Source of the DNA: Aminobacter ciceronei
GTDB taxonomy: Bacteria; Pseudomonadota; Alphaproteobacteria; Rhizobiales; Rhizobiaceae
Direction: 5' to 3'
Assembly (NCBI RefSeq): GCF_014138625.1
Contig: NZ_JACJHY010000017.1
Span: 90,922 to 154,921 of the forward strand
DNA: 64,000 nucleotides
Shown: piece after piece, positions 17,698-27,175 of the stretch
Numbering within the stretch: the first letter of the stretch is position 1
Layout: each line of letters opens with the position of its first letter
Position numbers and translations under genes: made by a program
The notes under the pieces: generated by a model
What the model was told of the DNA's origin: nothing
The model's input: only the letters and a program-made list of their open reading frames with translations
Databases searched by the model: none

Positions 17698-19227
17698 CTA
17701 GGCGCCGTTTTTCGCCACATCTGCAAAGAAGCCTTCCGGGCTCTCCACTTCGACCAGCCGTTTCTTCTCGATTAGCCAGAAGCGGTTGCCGACGGCGCGG
17801 ACGAAGCTGCGGTCGTGCGAGACGAGCAGGCAGCTCGCCTCGTGCTTCAGCAGTTCATCCTCCAGCGCCTCCTGCCCATCGATGTCGAGATGGTTGGTCG
17901 GCTCGTCGAGCAGGTAGAAGTTCGGGTTTGTCAGCCTGAGCACCAGCATGCCCAGCCGCGCCTTCTGGCCGCCGGACAGGCGGCCGATCGGATTGCCCTG
18001 CATCTCGACGGTCAGGCCGGCGCCGGCCAGCAAGGTCCGGGCACGCTGCTCGCCGAGCTCGAACCGACGCGTCAGCATCGACAGCGGTGCGTCTTTGTCC
18101 CTGAGATCGGACAGGCCCTGGTCGCCATACCCCAGCACCAGCGAGGGCGTCGCCTTGACCACGTCCCTGGCGTTTTCCGGTGCGCCGATGGCCTGCCTGA
18201 CCATGTTGACCAGCCGGGTCTTGCCGGTGCCGTTGCGGCCCAAAAGGACGACGCGGTCGCCCTGGCGAAGCCACAGTTTGCCGGTACGGAACAGCAGCGT
18301 TCCATCTGGCGTGGTGACGGGCGCGTCGTCGAAGGTGACCAGCACCTTGGCATGGGTTCCACGATTGGCGAGCCTGATGGCGCCAGCCGAACGCTCCTGA
18401 TGGGCCGGCCGCGCCGCATCCTCCAGCCGGTCGGCCCGCTCCTTCAACTGCTTGGTCTTCACCACCAAGAGGTCGCTGCCCGAATTGATGCCGATGTTGT
18501 TGAGCTTGGCGGCCTGGCGGCGCAATTGCTGCGCCGTCTTCATGTCCTTCTCGAAGCGGCGGGCCTCCGATGCATCGATCTCATCAAGAGCGTCCCGTGC
18601 CCTGGTATAGGGCAGCGAAAAGACCTGCGAGTTCTCTGGCCTGAGGAACAGCGTCCGGTTGGTGACGGCGTCGAGGAAGGCGCGGTCGTGACTGCAGATC
18701 ACCACCGGCACGTCGCGCGGCAGGGCGTTCAGCCAGCCTTCGAGCTGGGCGATGCGCGCGAGGTCGAGATGGTTGGTCGGCTCGTCGAGCAGCAGCATGT
18801 CAGGCTCGGTCACCCAGACGCGGGCAAGCAGGGCCAACCGCTGCCAGCCGCCACTCAGCTTCGACAAGGGCCGCTGCCGCATCTCCTCGGGCACGTCGAG
18901 ATCGTCGAGAACGATGTCGACGCGCCAGCTCTCGCTCTCAGCCTGATCGGCGGGAAGCGCTGCAAGGACGGCGTCATGGAACGCCATGTCGATCAGGCTT
19001 GCCGGCACGTCCTGCTCGACATGGCCGACCCGCAGGCCGCGTGAACGGGTGATATCGCCTGATGTCGGCTCGAAGGCGCCCGTGATCGCGCGCAGCAGCG
19101 TGGACTTGCCGCGACCATTGGCGGCGACGATGCCAAGCCGGTCACCCGGTTCGACGGACAGGTTGAGATTGGAGAAGAGCGGTGCACCGAGCGTGACGCC
19201 GAGCGACCTCAGATTGATCAAAGCCAT
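17698..19227 (-). CDS. ABC-F family ATP-binding protein
   Basis: A 509-aa protein with two ABC cassettes and no membrane domain, acting on the ribosome. Cassette 1 has GIVAANGRGKST, signature LSGGWQRLALLAR and Walker B LLLDEPTNHLD. Cassette 2 has LGRNGTGKTRLVN, LSGGQKARLGML and YLLDEPTNHLD. A basic helical linker (residues about 235-290, rich in Arg and Lys) is the part that enters the ribosome in this family. The start is set at MALINLRSLGV. A leader ORF and hairpin lie upstream (see those entries), a layout typical of drug-inducible ABC-F genes, so it may be an antibiotic-resistance or translation-rescue factor. The drug is unknown. Confidence 0.92.
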   Translation of the reverse strand: MALINLRSLGVTLGAPLFSNLNLSVEPGDRLGIVAANGRGKSTLLRAITGAFEPTSGDITRSRGLRVGHVEQDVPASLIDMAFHDAVLAALPADQAESESWRVDIVLDDLDVPEEMRQRPLSKLSGGWQRLALLARVWVTEPDMLLLDEPTNHLDLARIAQLEGWLNALPRDVPVVICSHDRAFLDAVTNRTLFLRPENSQVFSLPYTRARDALDEIDASEARRFEKDMKTAQQLRRQAAKLNNIGINSGSDLLVVKTKQLKERADRLEDAARPAHQERSAGAIRLANRGTHAKVLVTFDDAPVTTPDGTLLFRTGKLWLRQGDRVVLLGRNGTGKTRLVNMVRQAIGAPENARDVVKATPSLVLGYGDQGLSDLRDKDAPLSMLTRRFELGEQRARTLLAGAGLTVEMQGNPIGRLSGGQKARLGMLVLRLTNPNFYLLDEPTNHLDIDGQEALEDELLKHEASCLLVSHDRSFVRAVGNRFWLIEKKRLVEVESPEGFFADVAKNGA

Positions 19228-19310
19228 ATCAGTTCTCTGGTCTGGCCGGACCTTCGCCCGCATCCGATCATACGAGATGCTTTTGGGAAACCGGGTCCGG
19301 TGATTGTCCA

Positions 19311-19343
19311 GATGCGGACGAGCCCAAGGCTCGAGGCCGCATC
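19311..19343 (-). promoter_or_regulatory. Leader hairpin upstream of the ABC-F gene
   Basis: Two stacked perfect stems form one hairpin: GATGCGG (19311-19317) with 19337-19343, and CGAGCC (19319-19324) with 19328-19333. It lies about 85 bases upstream of the ABC-F start and downstream of the leader ORF. There is no U-tract after it on the minus strand, so it may control translation, or be one of several alternative folds, rather than act as a simple terminator. Confidence 0.5.
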
Positions 19344-19453
19344 ACCACTGAGGGCAGACCGGGAGAGAGATACGCAACATCGAATGCCGCATCATACTGT
19401 CCAAAAATCGTAACTGATCGTTGGGGTCGATGCTGTTGGCGCGTCGTCCGAGG

Positions 19454-19525
19454 TCAGCCCTGCAAACGCATCTGCAGGGCGTGGACAGGGCCGCGCTGAC
19501 GGTGGTGACGAAAAAACGTGTACAC
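19454..19525 (-). CDS. Putative 23-aa leader peptide of the ABC-F gene
   Basis: A short minus-strand frame starts with GTG at 19525 and is preceded, after four bases (CTGC), by a near-perfect Shine-Dalgarno (AAAGGAGGG). It encodes a peptide beginning V/M-YTFFRHHRQRG and ending MRLQG. Its last codons form one arm or loop of an 8-bp perfect hairpin (GCCCTGCA with TGCAGGGC, about 19456-19479), so ribosome position would change local folding. It lies behind a promoter with 17-bp spacing and about 225 bases before the ABC-F start. This is the layout of ribosome-mediated attenuation. Expression is inferred. Confidence 0.55.
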   Translation of the reverse strand: MYTFFRHHRQRGPVHALQMRLQG

Positions 19526-19558
19526 GCAGCCCTCCTTTGTTGTTCGAGTTGCGCGCCC

Positions 19559-19587
19559 TAGATAGCCGCGACCTCGTTCCTTTGCAA
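19559..19587 (-). promoter_or_regulatory. Sigma-70-type promoter for leader and ABC-F gene
   Basis: On the minus strand TTGCAA (19587-19582) and TATCTA (19564-19559) are separated by exactly 17 bases. The predicted start near 19552 leaves about 27 bases to the leader-peptide GTG, with the strong Shine-Dalgarno in between. Confidence 0.5.
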
Positions 19588-19594
19588 GCCTACT

Positions 19595-19678
19595 GGATCG
19601 TCAGCTCGCTGCGCTCCGGCCTATTGGATCGTCAGCTCGCTGCGCTCCGGCCTATTGGATCGTCAGCTCGCTGCGCTC
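19595..19678. repeat. 31-bp tandem repeat, three copies, at the 3' end of the VWA gene
   Basis: Units start at 19595, 19626 and 19657. The first two are full length (one base differs near the unit boundary) and the third is partial, continuing into the gene. Each copy encodes the same C-terminal residues and stop (reading ELTIQ-stop or its equivalent), so two extra gene ends lie downstream of the true stop at 19652. The period is not a multiple of three. Confidence 0.85.
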
Positions 19679-21301
19679 GCCGGCCCTGACGGTCGCCGAA
19701 GCCTCCTTCTTGCCGGCGTCGCCGCGATCGACCTCGACAACATAGTCGCCTGCCGGCAAGGTCGTCTGGTGCTTCTGGTCGTAGGCGTAGCCGAAACCCT
19801 GGCGATTGCCCTGGATGTCCTTCTTGGCCGCAAAGACGCGGATTTCCTTGGCGCCGGGAGCATCGATCGCCAGCACGCCGGCGCCGAGCACGGCGGTCAC
19901 CTGGCCCTGCTCGCCGACCCGGACATTGAAGGGCTGTTCGGCCTCGGACTGGTCCATGCGGGCGACCAGGACATAGTCGCCGGCGGGCAGGTCGAACTTG
20001 TTGTCCGGACCATAGCCATAGGTGACCTGGTCGCGGGTGCCGTCGATCTTTTTCCTGGCCTTGTAGACCCTGACGTCGAGACCGCCGGCGTCGACCTTGT
20101 CGGCGCCCTCGGCATAGATCGCATTGACCACGACATGGCCGACGCCGACGATGATGTCCTTTTCGACGGTCTGGCCGGCAGCAAGCTGGATCGTCTCATT
20201 GGCCTCGCCCTGGCCGATGGTGACCTTCAGCCTGGTTTCGCCGGCAGGCAGCACCACCTTGGTCTGGCCGTAATAGGTCGCCGGGTGGTCGCCACCAGGG
20301 AAGTCGAGCACGACGGCCGCCCCATCGACGATGTCGGCGCCTTCGCTGGGGCGTGGCCTGACGACGAGCGTGCCGGCATTGAGCACGAACAGCGGCTTGT
20401 AGGCCTGGCCGGCCTCGACCTTCAGCGGCTGTTCGACAGCCGCTTCGCCGAGCGTTGCACGGATGATGTAGTCGCCGGCTTCAAGCGATCCCTTGTAGTT
20501 GTTGTATTCGGTGGTCAGGCGCTCGCCCTTGGAGCCGTCGGCATTGGCCTTGTAGATTTCCCAGGCGTTGCCGGCGTCCTTCAGCGGCGCGCCGCCTTCG
20601 GCCAGCGTCAGCTCGGGAGCGAAGTTGAACTCCGGCTTGGCCGGTTCCGGCGCAGGCGCAGGTTCCGGGGCCGGGGCCGGCGCGGCAACCGTCTGCACCA
20701 ACGCATCTTCCAGACCCTTGGCGTCGGTTGCCTGGATGTATTTGCCGCCGGTGTTTTCGGCGAGGCAGGCGACCTGCCTGCCCTCTTCCGCCGTCAGGCC
20801 GAAGCCGACGACATGGGCGGTGAAATCGACACCCGACTGCTCCAGTTCCTTGCCCAATGCGCAAGGGTCGGCGTTGCAGGTCTCGAGCCCGTCGGTGATC
20901 AGGATCACTGTCGCCTTGTCCTCGGTGTATTTGAGGTCCTCGGCGGCCTGCTTGACGGCAGCGGACAATGGCGTCTTGCCGAGGAATTTCATGCTGTCGG
21001 CGGCAACGGTGATGGCGCTTGCCGAGCCTGACGCCGGCGGCACCACCAGTTCGATGTCGGTGCAGCTGCCCTTTTCGCGGTGGCCATAGGCCATCAGCCC
21101 GAGTTCGGTGTCGGCGGGAATGGTGGTAAGCACCGAGCGCAGCGCCTCGCGGGCGATTTCCAGCTTCGGCTTGCCGTCGATCTGTCCCCACATCGAGCCG
21201 GAGGCATCGAGTACGATGATGGCGCGGTCGGCGGCGTTGGCGCTTGCCACTCCCGACAGCATGAGGACAGACGCCAGGATGCCTCGTGTAAACGCCTTCA
21301 T
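19652..21301 (-). CDS. Exported von Willebrand factor A domain protein
   Basis: A 549-aa protein with a Sec signal peptide (to about residue 23, ANA-AD) and a VWA domain at about residues 24-200. The metal-ion-dependent adhesion site is intact: DASGS at residues 32-36, a Thr in the KTPLSAAV segment and Asp in ITDGLETC. A Pro/Ala linker (PAPAPEPAPAPEPAKPE) follows, then about 320 residues of repeated beta-sandwich-like units marked by recurring LPAGDYVLVARMD/VEAG/LEAGDYIIRA motifs. Probably a periplasmic or surface binding protein. The ATG at 21301 starts the signal peptide; the longer frame is spurious. The 3' end is repeated (see the 31-bp repeat). Confidence 0.88.
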   Translation of the reverse strand: MKAFTRGILASVLMLSGVASANAADRAIIVLDASGSMWGQIDGKPKLEIAREALRSVLTTIPADTELGLMAYGHREKGSCTDIELVVPPASGSASAITVAADSMKFLGKTPLSAAVKQAAEDLKYTEDKATVILITDGLETCNADPCALGKELEQSGVDFTAHVVGFGLTAEEGRQVACLAENTGGKYIQATDAKGLEDALVQTVAAPAPAPEPAPAPEPAKPEFNFAPELTLAEGGAPLKDAGNAWEIYKANADGSKGERLTTEYNNYKGSLEAGDYIIRATLGEAAVEQPLKVEAGQAYKPLFVLNAGTLVVRPRPSEGADIVDGAAVVLDFPGGDHPATYYGQTKVVLPAGETRLKVTIGQGEANETIQLAAGQTVEKDIIVGVGHVVVNAIYAEGADKVDAGGLDVRVYKARKKIDGTRDQVTYGYGPDNKFDLPAGDYVLVARMDQSEAEQPFNVRVGEQGQVTAVLGAGVLAIDAPGAKEIRVFAAKKDIQGNRQGFGYAYDQKHQTTLPAGDYVVEVDRGDAGKKEASATVRAGERSELTIQ

Positions 21302-21374
21302 GCTGCCCCTCGCCGATTCAGTTGAATGACGCGAAGCTAAACAACGGCCATTGGGCTGACAACCCTGAGGCTGA

Positions 21375-22337
21375 TCAATAGGTGGTGCGGCGTTCTTCGC
21401 TCGGCGGACGGCCGAACTGCAGCCGGTAACTTTGCGCGAAATAGGAATGCGAGGTGAAGCCGGTGGCGATCGCCACGTCGAGGATCGGCATGTTGGTCTG
21501 GCGCAGCAATTCACGCGCGCGCTCGAGCCTGAGCCGCATGTAATAACGGCCAGGCGTCACATTGAGATGGCGCAGGAACAGGCGCTCGACCTGGCGAACC
21601 GACAGCCCGGCCGTCTTTGCCAGTTGCACCGCCGACAGGGGCTCATCGAGATGGTCGGCCATCAGTTCGACGATGCGCTTGAGCTTGTCCGACTTGCCGG
21701 TGAGGTCACGTTCGGGGCCAACGCGCTGGCGGTCGCCGGCAGAACGGATGCGCTCGTGCTGAAACTGGTTGGCAACCTCGTTGGCGAGATTGGCGCCGAA
21801 ATCGCGCTTGATGATCTCGAGCATCAGGTCGATCGAGGTGGTGACGCCGGCACAGGTGTAGCGCTTGCGGTCGATCTCGAAGACGTTGTTGGTGCACTCG
21901 ATATCAGGGAACTTCTCCATGAAACCGGCGCGGTTTTCCCAATGGATGGTGCAGCGGTAGCCGTCGAGTTGGCCGGCTTCGGCCAACAGATAGGAGCCGA
22001 CCGACAGCGCGCCCAGGGCAGCGCCGCGCCGGCCCCAGGAACGAAGCGCGCCGAGCACCTTGCTCTTGCCAGGAAATTCGGTGGCGACGCCGACGCAGAC
22101 GAACATGATGTCGACCGCCGGCACGTCGGCGACGGAATAGTCGACCTTGAGCGGCAGGCCGTTGGAGGCGATCACCGCCTCGCCATCGGCCGATACCGTG
22201 GTCCAGCCATAGACGTCGCGGCCGAGCAGCCGGTTGGCCGACCGACAGGTGTCGATAGCGGCAACCAGCGAGAACATCGAGAACTTGTCTACCAGCAGGA
22301 AAGCGAACTGGCGGCCTTCGGGGTGGGGCTCTGACAT
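21375..22337 (-). CDS. GlxA-type transcriptional regulator (DJ-1/PfpI plus AraC)
   Basis: A 320-aa regulator. The N-terminal DJ-1/PfpI-like domain (about residues 10-180) has FAFLLVDKFSMFSLVAAID and the DVYGWTTVSADGEAV stretch typical of GlxA proteins. The C-terminal AraC domain (about 215-315) contains two helix-turn-helices, with LAKTAGLSVRQVERLF and DVAIATGFTSHSYFAQSYR. The family often controls catabolism of quaternary amines or amino acids, but nothing here fixes a ligand. The ATG at 22337 is preferred over a start 57 bases upstream for lack of family sequence there. It stands alone between the VWA gene and folD. Confidence 0.9.
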   Translation of the reverse strand: MSEPHPEGRQFAFLLVDKFSMFSLVAAIDTCRSANRLLGRDVYGWTTVSADGEAVIASNGLPLKVDYSVADVPAVDIMFVCVGVATEFPGKSKVLGALRSWGRRGAALGALSVGSYLLAEAGQLDGYRCTIHWENRAGFMEKFPDIECTNNVFEIDRKRYTCAGVTTSIDLMLEIIKRDFGANLANEVANQFQHERIRSAGDRQRVGPERDLTGKSDKLKRIVELMADHLDEPLSAVQLAKTAGLSVRQVERLFLRHLNVTPGRYYMRLRLERARELLRQTNMPILDVAIATGFTSHSYFAQSYRLQFGRPPSEERRTTY

Positions 22338-22408
22338 CGCGACCAAATCTACAGAACGCGCCGGGTTGAGCAAGGAAGCGGCGCCGGTTTCCACAACGCC
22401 GCGATCAT

Positions 22409-23305
22409 TCAGAAGCCCGGTTGTTCGAGGCCGGCGTGGCGATAGGCCGACACCAGCGTGTTGGCCATCAGCATGGCGATGGTCATCGGACCGACGCCCC
22501 CGGGAACCGGCGTGATGGCGCCCGCGCTCTTTTCGGCCGAGGCGAACTCGACGTCGCCAACCAGCCTGGACTTGCCTTCACCCTTGTCGGGTGCGGGAAT
22601 GCGGTTGATGCCGACGTCGATGACGGTGGCGCCCGGCTTGACCCAGTCGCCCTTGACCATTTCGGGCCGGCCGACGGCTGCCACCAGAATATCGGCACTG
22701 CGGCACAGCGCCGGTAAATCCTTGGTGCGACTGTGGGCAATGGTGACGGTGGCGTTGGCGGCGAGCAGCAGGTTGGCCATCGGCTTGCCGACGATGTTGG
22801 AACGCCCGACGACCACCGCATTGAGCCCGGACAGATCCTTGCCGTGCTTGCGTTCGATCAGCAGCATCGAGCCGAATGGCGTGCAGGGCACCAGTGCTGT
22901 GTCGAGCTCGCCTGTGGCGAGCTTGCCGACATTGATGAAGTGGAAGCCGTCGACATCCTTGGCGGGCGCGATCGTCTGGATGATCTTGCCGGCGTCGATA
23001 TGGCCGGGCAGCGGCAGCTGGACGAGGATGCCGTGGATCGCGGGGTCGGCGTTGAGCTTCTCGACGAGGGCGACGAGATCGGCTTCGGAGGTCTCGGCGG
23101 CAAGCGTGTGCTGGACCGAATGGAAGCCGCATTCCTTTGATGTGCGCGACTTGTTGGCGACATAGACCTGGCTCGCCGGATCCTCGCCGACGATGACCAC
23201 CGCCAGTCCCGGCTTCACGCCATGCGCGGCAAGCGTGGCCGCTGACTTCTTGACGCCTTCGACGACCTCGGCTGCGACACTCTTTCCGTCAATGATCTCA
23301 GCCAT
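22409..23305 (-). CDS. folD: Methylenetetrahydrofolate dehydrogenase / methenyl-THF cyclohydrolase
   Basis: A 298-aa bifunctional folate enzyme that interconverts 5,10-methylene- and 10-formyl-tetrahydrofolate using NADP. Family motifs are [16 protein letters not shown] (with the catalytic Lys), [27 protein letters not shown] (cofactor binding) and [16 protein letters not shown] at the C-terminus. The start [11 protein letters not shown] gives the standard length. Cytoplasmic; stands alone here. Confidence 0.96.
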   Translation of the reverse strand: MAEIIDGKSVAAEVVEGVKKSAATLAAHGVKPGLAVVIVGEDPASQVYVANKSRTSKECGFHSVQHTLAAETSEADLVALVEKLNADPAIHGILVQLPLPGHIDAGKIIQTIAPAKDVDGFHFINVGKLATGELDTALVPCTPFGSMLLIERKHGKDLSGLNAVVVGRSNIVGKPMANLLLAANATVTIAHSRTKDLPALCRSADILVAAVGRPEMVKGDWVKPGATVIDVGINRIPAPDKGEGKSRLVGDVEFASAEKSAGAITPVPGGVGPMTIAMLMANTLVSAYRHAGLEQPGF

Positions 23306-23417
23306 GTCTCTACTCCGTCTGCGGCATGCTTCGGGCGGCATTGTCATCAAATTTTCGACCCGCAACCTCGCCATTGCGGCGTCCGGTGCCGTAAACTCGA
23401 AACCGCATGGAAGAATT

Positions 23418-25715
23418 TCAGAAGTAGCGGCGTGAGCGCCGCTCCCTGAGAAGGTTCAATTCCTTGCGAACCTCGCGCAGGCTTTCGCTGATCTCGTCGA
23501 TCTGGCTCTGCGGCGCGGGCGCATCGGCTCGGGGCGCTGCCGGCGGCGTGGAGTAATGCTCCGGCGGCCGCTGCCGATAGGACGGGCGGTACTGCCGAGC
23601 AGCGGCATAGTCCGGTTGCTGCTGTGGCTGTTCGTAATAACCAGGCCGCGGTTGCGGCACATAGGATGGGTCAAGATCGCCCTGCGGCGCCTGGTACCCG
23701 GGCTGCTGCTGCATCGGCTGCGCCTGCCACGACTGCGGCGGCTGCCGGTTGTCGACGATCGGATCGGCGGCGGCGACAGGACCGGTCGCCGCCGGCATTA
23801 CCGGGGTCGTATCGACCCGTGCGGCGGTCGCCTTGACGCGGTTGTCCGGCTGGTTGTTCGCGGCTGCCGGTTCGCCGCGCATTTCGGGCTTCGCCCGGCT
23901 GCGTCGCCTCGCCGTGTTGCGCAGGCTCTGCAGCGCCCCGCGCATGGCACCGAAGCCGACGCCAGAGGCAAAGCCGAGCAGCATGCCGCCCAGCGCAATC
24001 ATCGCCCGCGACGGACCGGTCGACTGCAGCGGCGGCGATGCCGGTGATATGATTGTCACATTGCCCGAATTGATGTCTCTCTGCTCGCCGGTCTCGCGTG
24101 CCCGCAGCAGCGTTGCCTCGTAGACGGCGCGCTTGGCGGCAACGTCGCGATCGAGCTCGCGCAGCGTGACCATTTCGCCGCCGACATCGCTCTGGCGCAC
24201 CTTGAGCTGGGCAAGGCGGGCCGCGAGCTCCTGTTCCGTCTGGACGGCGCGCTTGAGGTCGACCTGGATGGAGCCGGCGACCCGGCGCAGTTCGTTGGCG
24301 ATACGCTCGCGTGCTCCGCTGAGCTGGGCATCGACAGCCAAACGCTCGGGATGGCGCGGGCCAAGCCTGACGGCGGCCCGGTCCGCTTCCTGGGTCAGCG
24401 CCGCATATTGCGCGCGCAATTCGGTAATTGCCGGCGAGCCGATCGCTTCGGGCAACGCGCCTGCAAGCACCGAATCGACACCGAGGTCGCGGGTCGAGGA
24501 GGCACGCGCGTTGAGTTCGAGCGTGCGGGCTCGTGCCGCGGTCAGCTGGTCGTTGACGCGCTGGATCTCATCGTCGGTGATCAGGCGCCCTTGCGGATTG
24601 ATGAGTTCGTTCTCGGCCTTGAACGCCTCGACCTTGCGCTCGGCTGTCTCAACCGACTTGCGCAGGTCGTCGAGGCGGCGGGTCAGCTCGTCGGTCGCGC
24701 GTCCGGCCGTTCCGGCCTGCAACTCGCCGAAAGTCTGGATGAAGACATCCGTCATCGTGTTGGCGATCAGCGCCGACTTCTCGGGATCTTGCGTCTTCGC
24801 CCCGACCGAGATGACGAAAGTGTTGGTGTCACGCTGGATGGACAACGCTTCATAGAGGTGTTCGGCGGCCAGCGCGTGCCGCCGCCCGGGGTCGTCGCCT
24901 GTCTGTTGGTTGGAAGAGATCAGCGAACTCACAAAACCGCGAATGCTGAAGCCGCCGCCAGCCTTGCCGTTGAATTCCGGGTCCTCGGCCAGATTGAGCT
25001 TGTCGACAACCTTGACCAGAACGGAGCCGGAGGTCAGCCGGCGCACCTGGGTTTCGACCACCGCCAGCGTCGCGTCCGACGGCAAGTCGCCGACGGTCAG
25101 CTCCTTGTCGGAAAGCCTGAGGTTGCGCGGATCGACGATCATCTCGGTCCACGCTTGGTATTTCTTGGGCGTCGACAGAGCGAGCGCGACACCCAGCAGC
25201 GCGCCGGCGAGCGTCGTCGAGGCGATCAGCAGTTTCGAACGGGTGATGCCGCCGATGACCGCCATCGGGTCGATCAGCGGTTGCCAGCGGACGTCGTCGT
25301 GATCGCCATGCTGTGCAGATGGCTCGACCGAGGGCTGAGGCATGGCAGCAAGCGGCTCCGGAGCGACTGAGCCGATCGCCCTGTCGCGCCAGGTGCCGAT
25401 CATCGAAGACGGAGTCGGTGCAGGCTTGTCGCTTGCGAATGCGGACGCAGCTTCCATCGGCTGTGCGACAACCGGCTGTTCCGGTGCGGCCGGCTTTTCG
25501 GCCAGTTGCTCGCGGGCAGCACGTTCGGCCTCGCGCCGGAAACGCGCCATGCGATGGCGGGTCGCAGGATCCTGGAAATCTTCGTGGCCAATGTGGTCTT
25601 CCGCTGACATCGACAGCAGCGACGAGCCTCGCGTCTTCGGATCGGCGTCGTCCCGGTCCAGCGCAAGCAACGAGCGCTTGCGCCTCCAGTCCTCGCGGTT
25701 TCCAGATTCGGCCAT
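23418..25715 (-). CDS. Polysaccharide chain-length / export protein (GumC/ExoP-like, no kinase domain)
   Basis: A 765-aa inner-membrane protein of the polysaccharide co-polymerase type. A disordered N-terminal region of about 150 residues precedes the first membrane segment (about 165-190, [19 protein letters not shown]), then a Wzz-like periplasmic part with long coiled coils (about 300-540), and a second membrane segment near residue 560 ([18 protein letters not shown]). The C-terminal 180 residues are Pro/Gln/Tyr-rich and carry no Walker motifs, so the usual tyrosine-kinase domain is missing; the Tyr-rich tail might be phosphorylated elsewhere. It heads the surface-polysaccharide cluster. 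Confidence 0.88.
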   Translation of the reverse strand: MAESGNREDWRRKRSLLALDRDDADPKTRGSSLLSMSAEDHIGHEDFQDPATRHRMARFRREAERAAREQLAEKPAAPEQPVVAQPMEAASAFASDKPAPTPSSMIGTWRDRAIGSVAPEPLAAMPQPSVEPSAQHGDHDDVRWQPLIDPMAVIGGITRSKLLIASTTLAGALLGVALALSTPKKYQAWTEMIVDPRNLRLSDKELTVGDLPSDATLAVVETQVRRLTSGSVLVKVVDKLNLAEDPEFNGKAGGGFSIRGFVSSLISSNQQTGDDPGRRHALAAEHLYEALSIQRDTNTFVISVGAKTQDPEKSALIANTMTDVFIQTFGELQAGTAGRATDELTRRLDDLRKSVETAERKVEAFKAENELINPQGRLITDDEIQRVNDQLTAARARTLELNARASSTRDLGVDSVLAGALPEAIGSPAITELRAQYAALTQEADRAAVRLGPRHPERLAVDAQLSGARERIANELRRVAGSIQVDLKRAVQTEQELAARLAQLKVRQSDVGGEMVTLRELDRDVAAKRAVYEATLLRARETGEQRDINSGNVTIISPASPPLQSTGPSRAMIALGGMLLGFASGVGFGAMRGALQSLRNTARRRSRAKPEMRGEPAAANNQPDNRVKATAARVDTTPVMPAATGPVAAADPIVDNRQPPQSWQAQPMQQQPGYQAPQGDLDPSYVPQPRPGYYEQPQQQPDYAAARQYRPSYRQRPPEHYSTPPAAPRADAPAPQSQIDEISESLREVRKELNLLRERRSRRYF

Positions 25716-25876
25716 GCGGGCAACTTCCAAAAATCTATTCCGGATCACCTGTCCGGTCGTTAAGCCACGCTAAACAGACATGGGTAACAAAACGTTAATT
25801 CCTGCTTTGCGGCAGTATATAGAGCTTCATCGCAGAACGGCACATTAAGCTTTGGCTTTTATCGTCCAACTGGATC

Positions 25877-27172
25877 ATGACCAAGGCGAACGACATACCG
25901 CGCACGACGCTGCGCCAGCGGATCGGCAGTTTCGTCGTGCAGCGGCAGGCGGTCCTGCGCGACTACTTCTCGGCGATCAGCGGCTCGATGGGCCGGCTGG
26001 TGTTTTCGCTTATCTATTTCATCGCGCTCGCCAACACACTGTCGATCGCCGATTTCGGCTTGTTTGCTACCGCCTCCGCCGCTGGCGTCATGCTGTCGCG
26101 AACGCTGGCCTTCGGTTTCATCTCGGCGCTCTACCGCACGGCAACGATAAGACCCCGCCTGATCGGCAGCTACACCGCCGGCTTCCTGATGCTCGCCGCG
26201 CTGTCGCTGCCGGTGCTCGTCGCCGCTTCGGCGCTGACCTGGTTCCTGTTCTTTTCGACATCCATGCCGGCCGCCATCTTTGCCGCCGTCATCTTTGCCG
26301 AGGCGCTGTTGTGGCGACCGGTCGAAGTGGCGATGATCGTCAACAACGGTCTCGGCCGCTTCGGCCGGGCGGCGGTTCTGGCGATCCTGACCGCCGCGAT
26401 CAAGGCCGCCGCTGCTGCCCTGTTCATCTTCTGGCCAAGCCATACGGTCGGCGCCTGGGCCGGGTTCTACATCGCCTCGAACCTCGTCTCCCTGGCGCTC
26501 GCCTTCGGCTTCTTCTATCCGCGCCAGCGGCTTAGGCTGACGCCTGACCTTTACTGGCGTCGGCTGTCGGATTCGATCTATGTCGCCGGTGCCGAAGTGC
26601 TGTTCTACCTACAGATGGAGTTCGACAAGCTGCTGGTGCTGGCCATGGGCGGCCCGCATCTCGCCGGCATCTATGCCATCGTCATGCGGCTGGTCGACCT
26701 GACCGCCATCCCGATCCGCACCTTCTCGATGATGCTGGTCCAGCGCATGATGCGCATACCCGAAATGCTTGCCAGGCTGAAGGTCAAGGTTGGCATCGAG
26801 GCGGGCATTTTGATCGTCTCGACCTCGGCCCTGCTGTTCCTCGCCGTGGTACTGTACTTCTATCCCAACTTCCTCGGCCGCAACGTCGCCGAGGCGGCCC
26901 CGCTGGTCGGACTGGCGCTGTTCGTGCCGGCCCTGCGCAATCTCGTCGAGTATCACGCCGAGCTTCTGTTCGCGCGCGGCCAGACGCTGGTCCGCGCCGC
27001 CAATCTCGCCATGCTGGCGGGCCTCAAGGCAGCGTTGCTGTCGCTGTTGCTGATGCGCGTCGCCGACACCGAAACGCTGGTGTGGATGCTGAACGGCATG
27101 TTCGCGCTGCTTTACCTGGCGTCGGCCGCCGTCACCTACACGGCGCTGCGGCGTCCAGCCAGGGCAATCTAG
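25877..27172 (+). CDS. Polysaccharide flippase (Wzx-like membrane protein)
   Basis: A 431-aa integral membrane protein with about 12 hydrophobic segments, beginning after a short basic N-terminus (segments around LVFSLIYFIALANTLSIADFGLF, cut here to LVFSLIYFIALANTL). The fold and length match the MOP-superfamily flippases (Wzx/RfbX) that move lipid-linked oligosaccharide across the inner membrane. It is divergent from the chain-length gene, with a 160-base shared promoter region, and convergent with the DUF6492 gene (3 bases apart). The substrate glycan is unknown. Confidence 0.85.
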   Translation: MTKANDIPRTTLRQRIGSFVVQRQAVLRDYFSAISGSMGRLVFSLIYFIALANTLSIADFGLFATASAAGVMLSRTLAFGFISALYRTATIRPRLIGSYTAGFLMLAALSLPVLVAASALTWFLFFSTSMPAAIFAAVIFAEALLWRPVEVAMIVNNGLGRFGRAAVLAILTAAIKAAAAALFIFWPSHTVGAWAGFYIASNLVSLALAFGFFYPRQRLRLTPDLYWRRLSDSIYVAGAEVLFYLQMEFDKLLVLAMGGPHLAGIYAIVMRLVDLTAIPIRTFSMMLVQRMMRIPEMLARLKVKVGIEAGILIVSTSALLFLAVVLYFYPNFLGRNVAEAAPLVGLALFVPALRNLVEYHAELLFARGQTLVRAANLAMLAGLKAALLSLLLMRVADTETLVWMLNGMFALLYLASAAVTYTALRRPARAI

Positions 27173-27175
27173 GCC

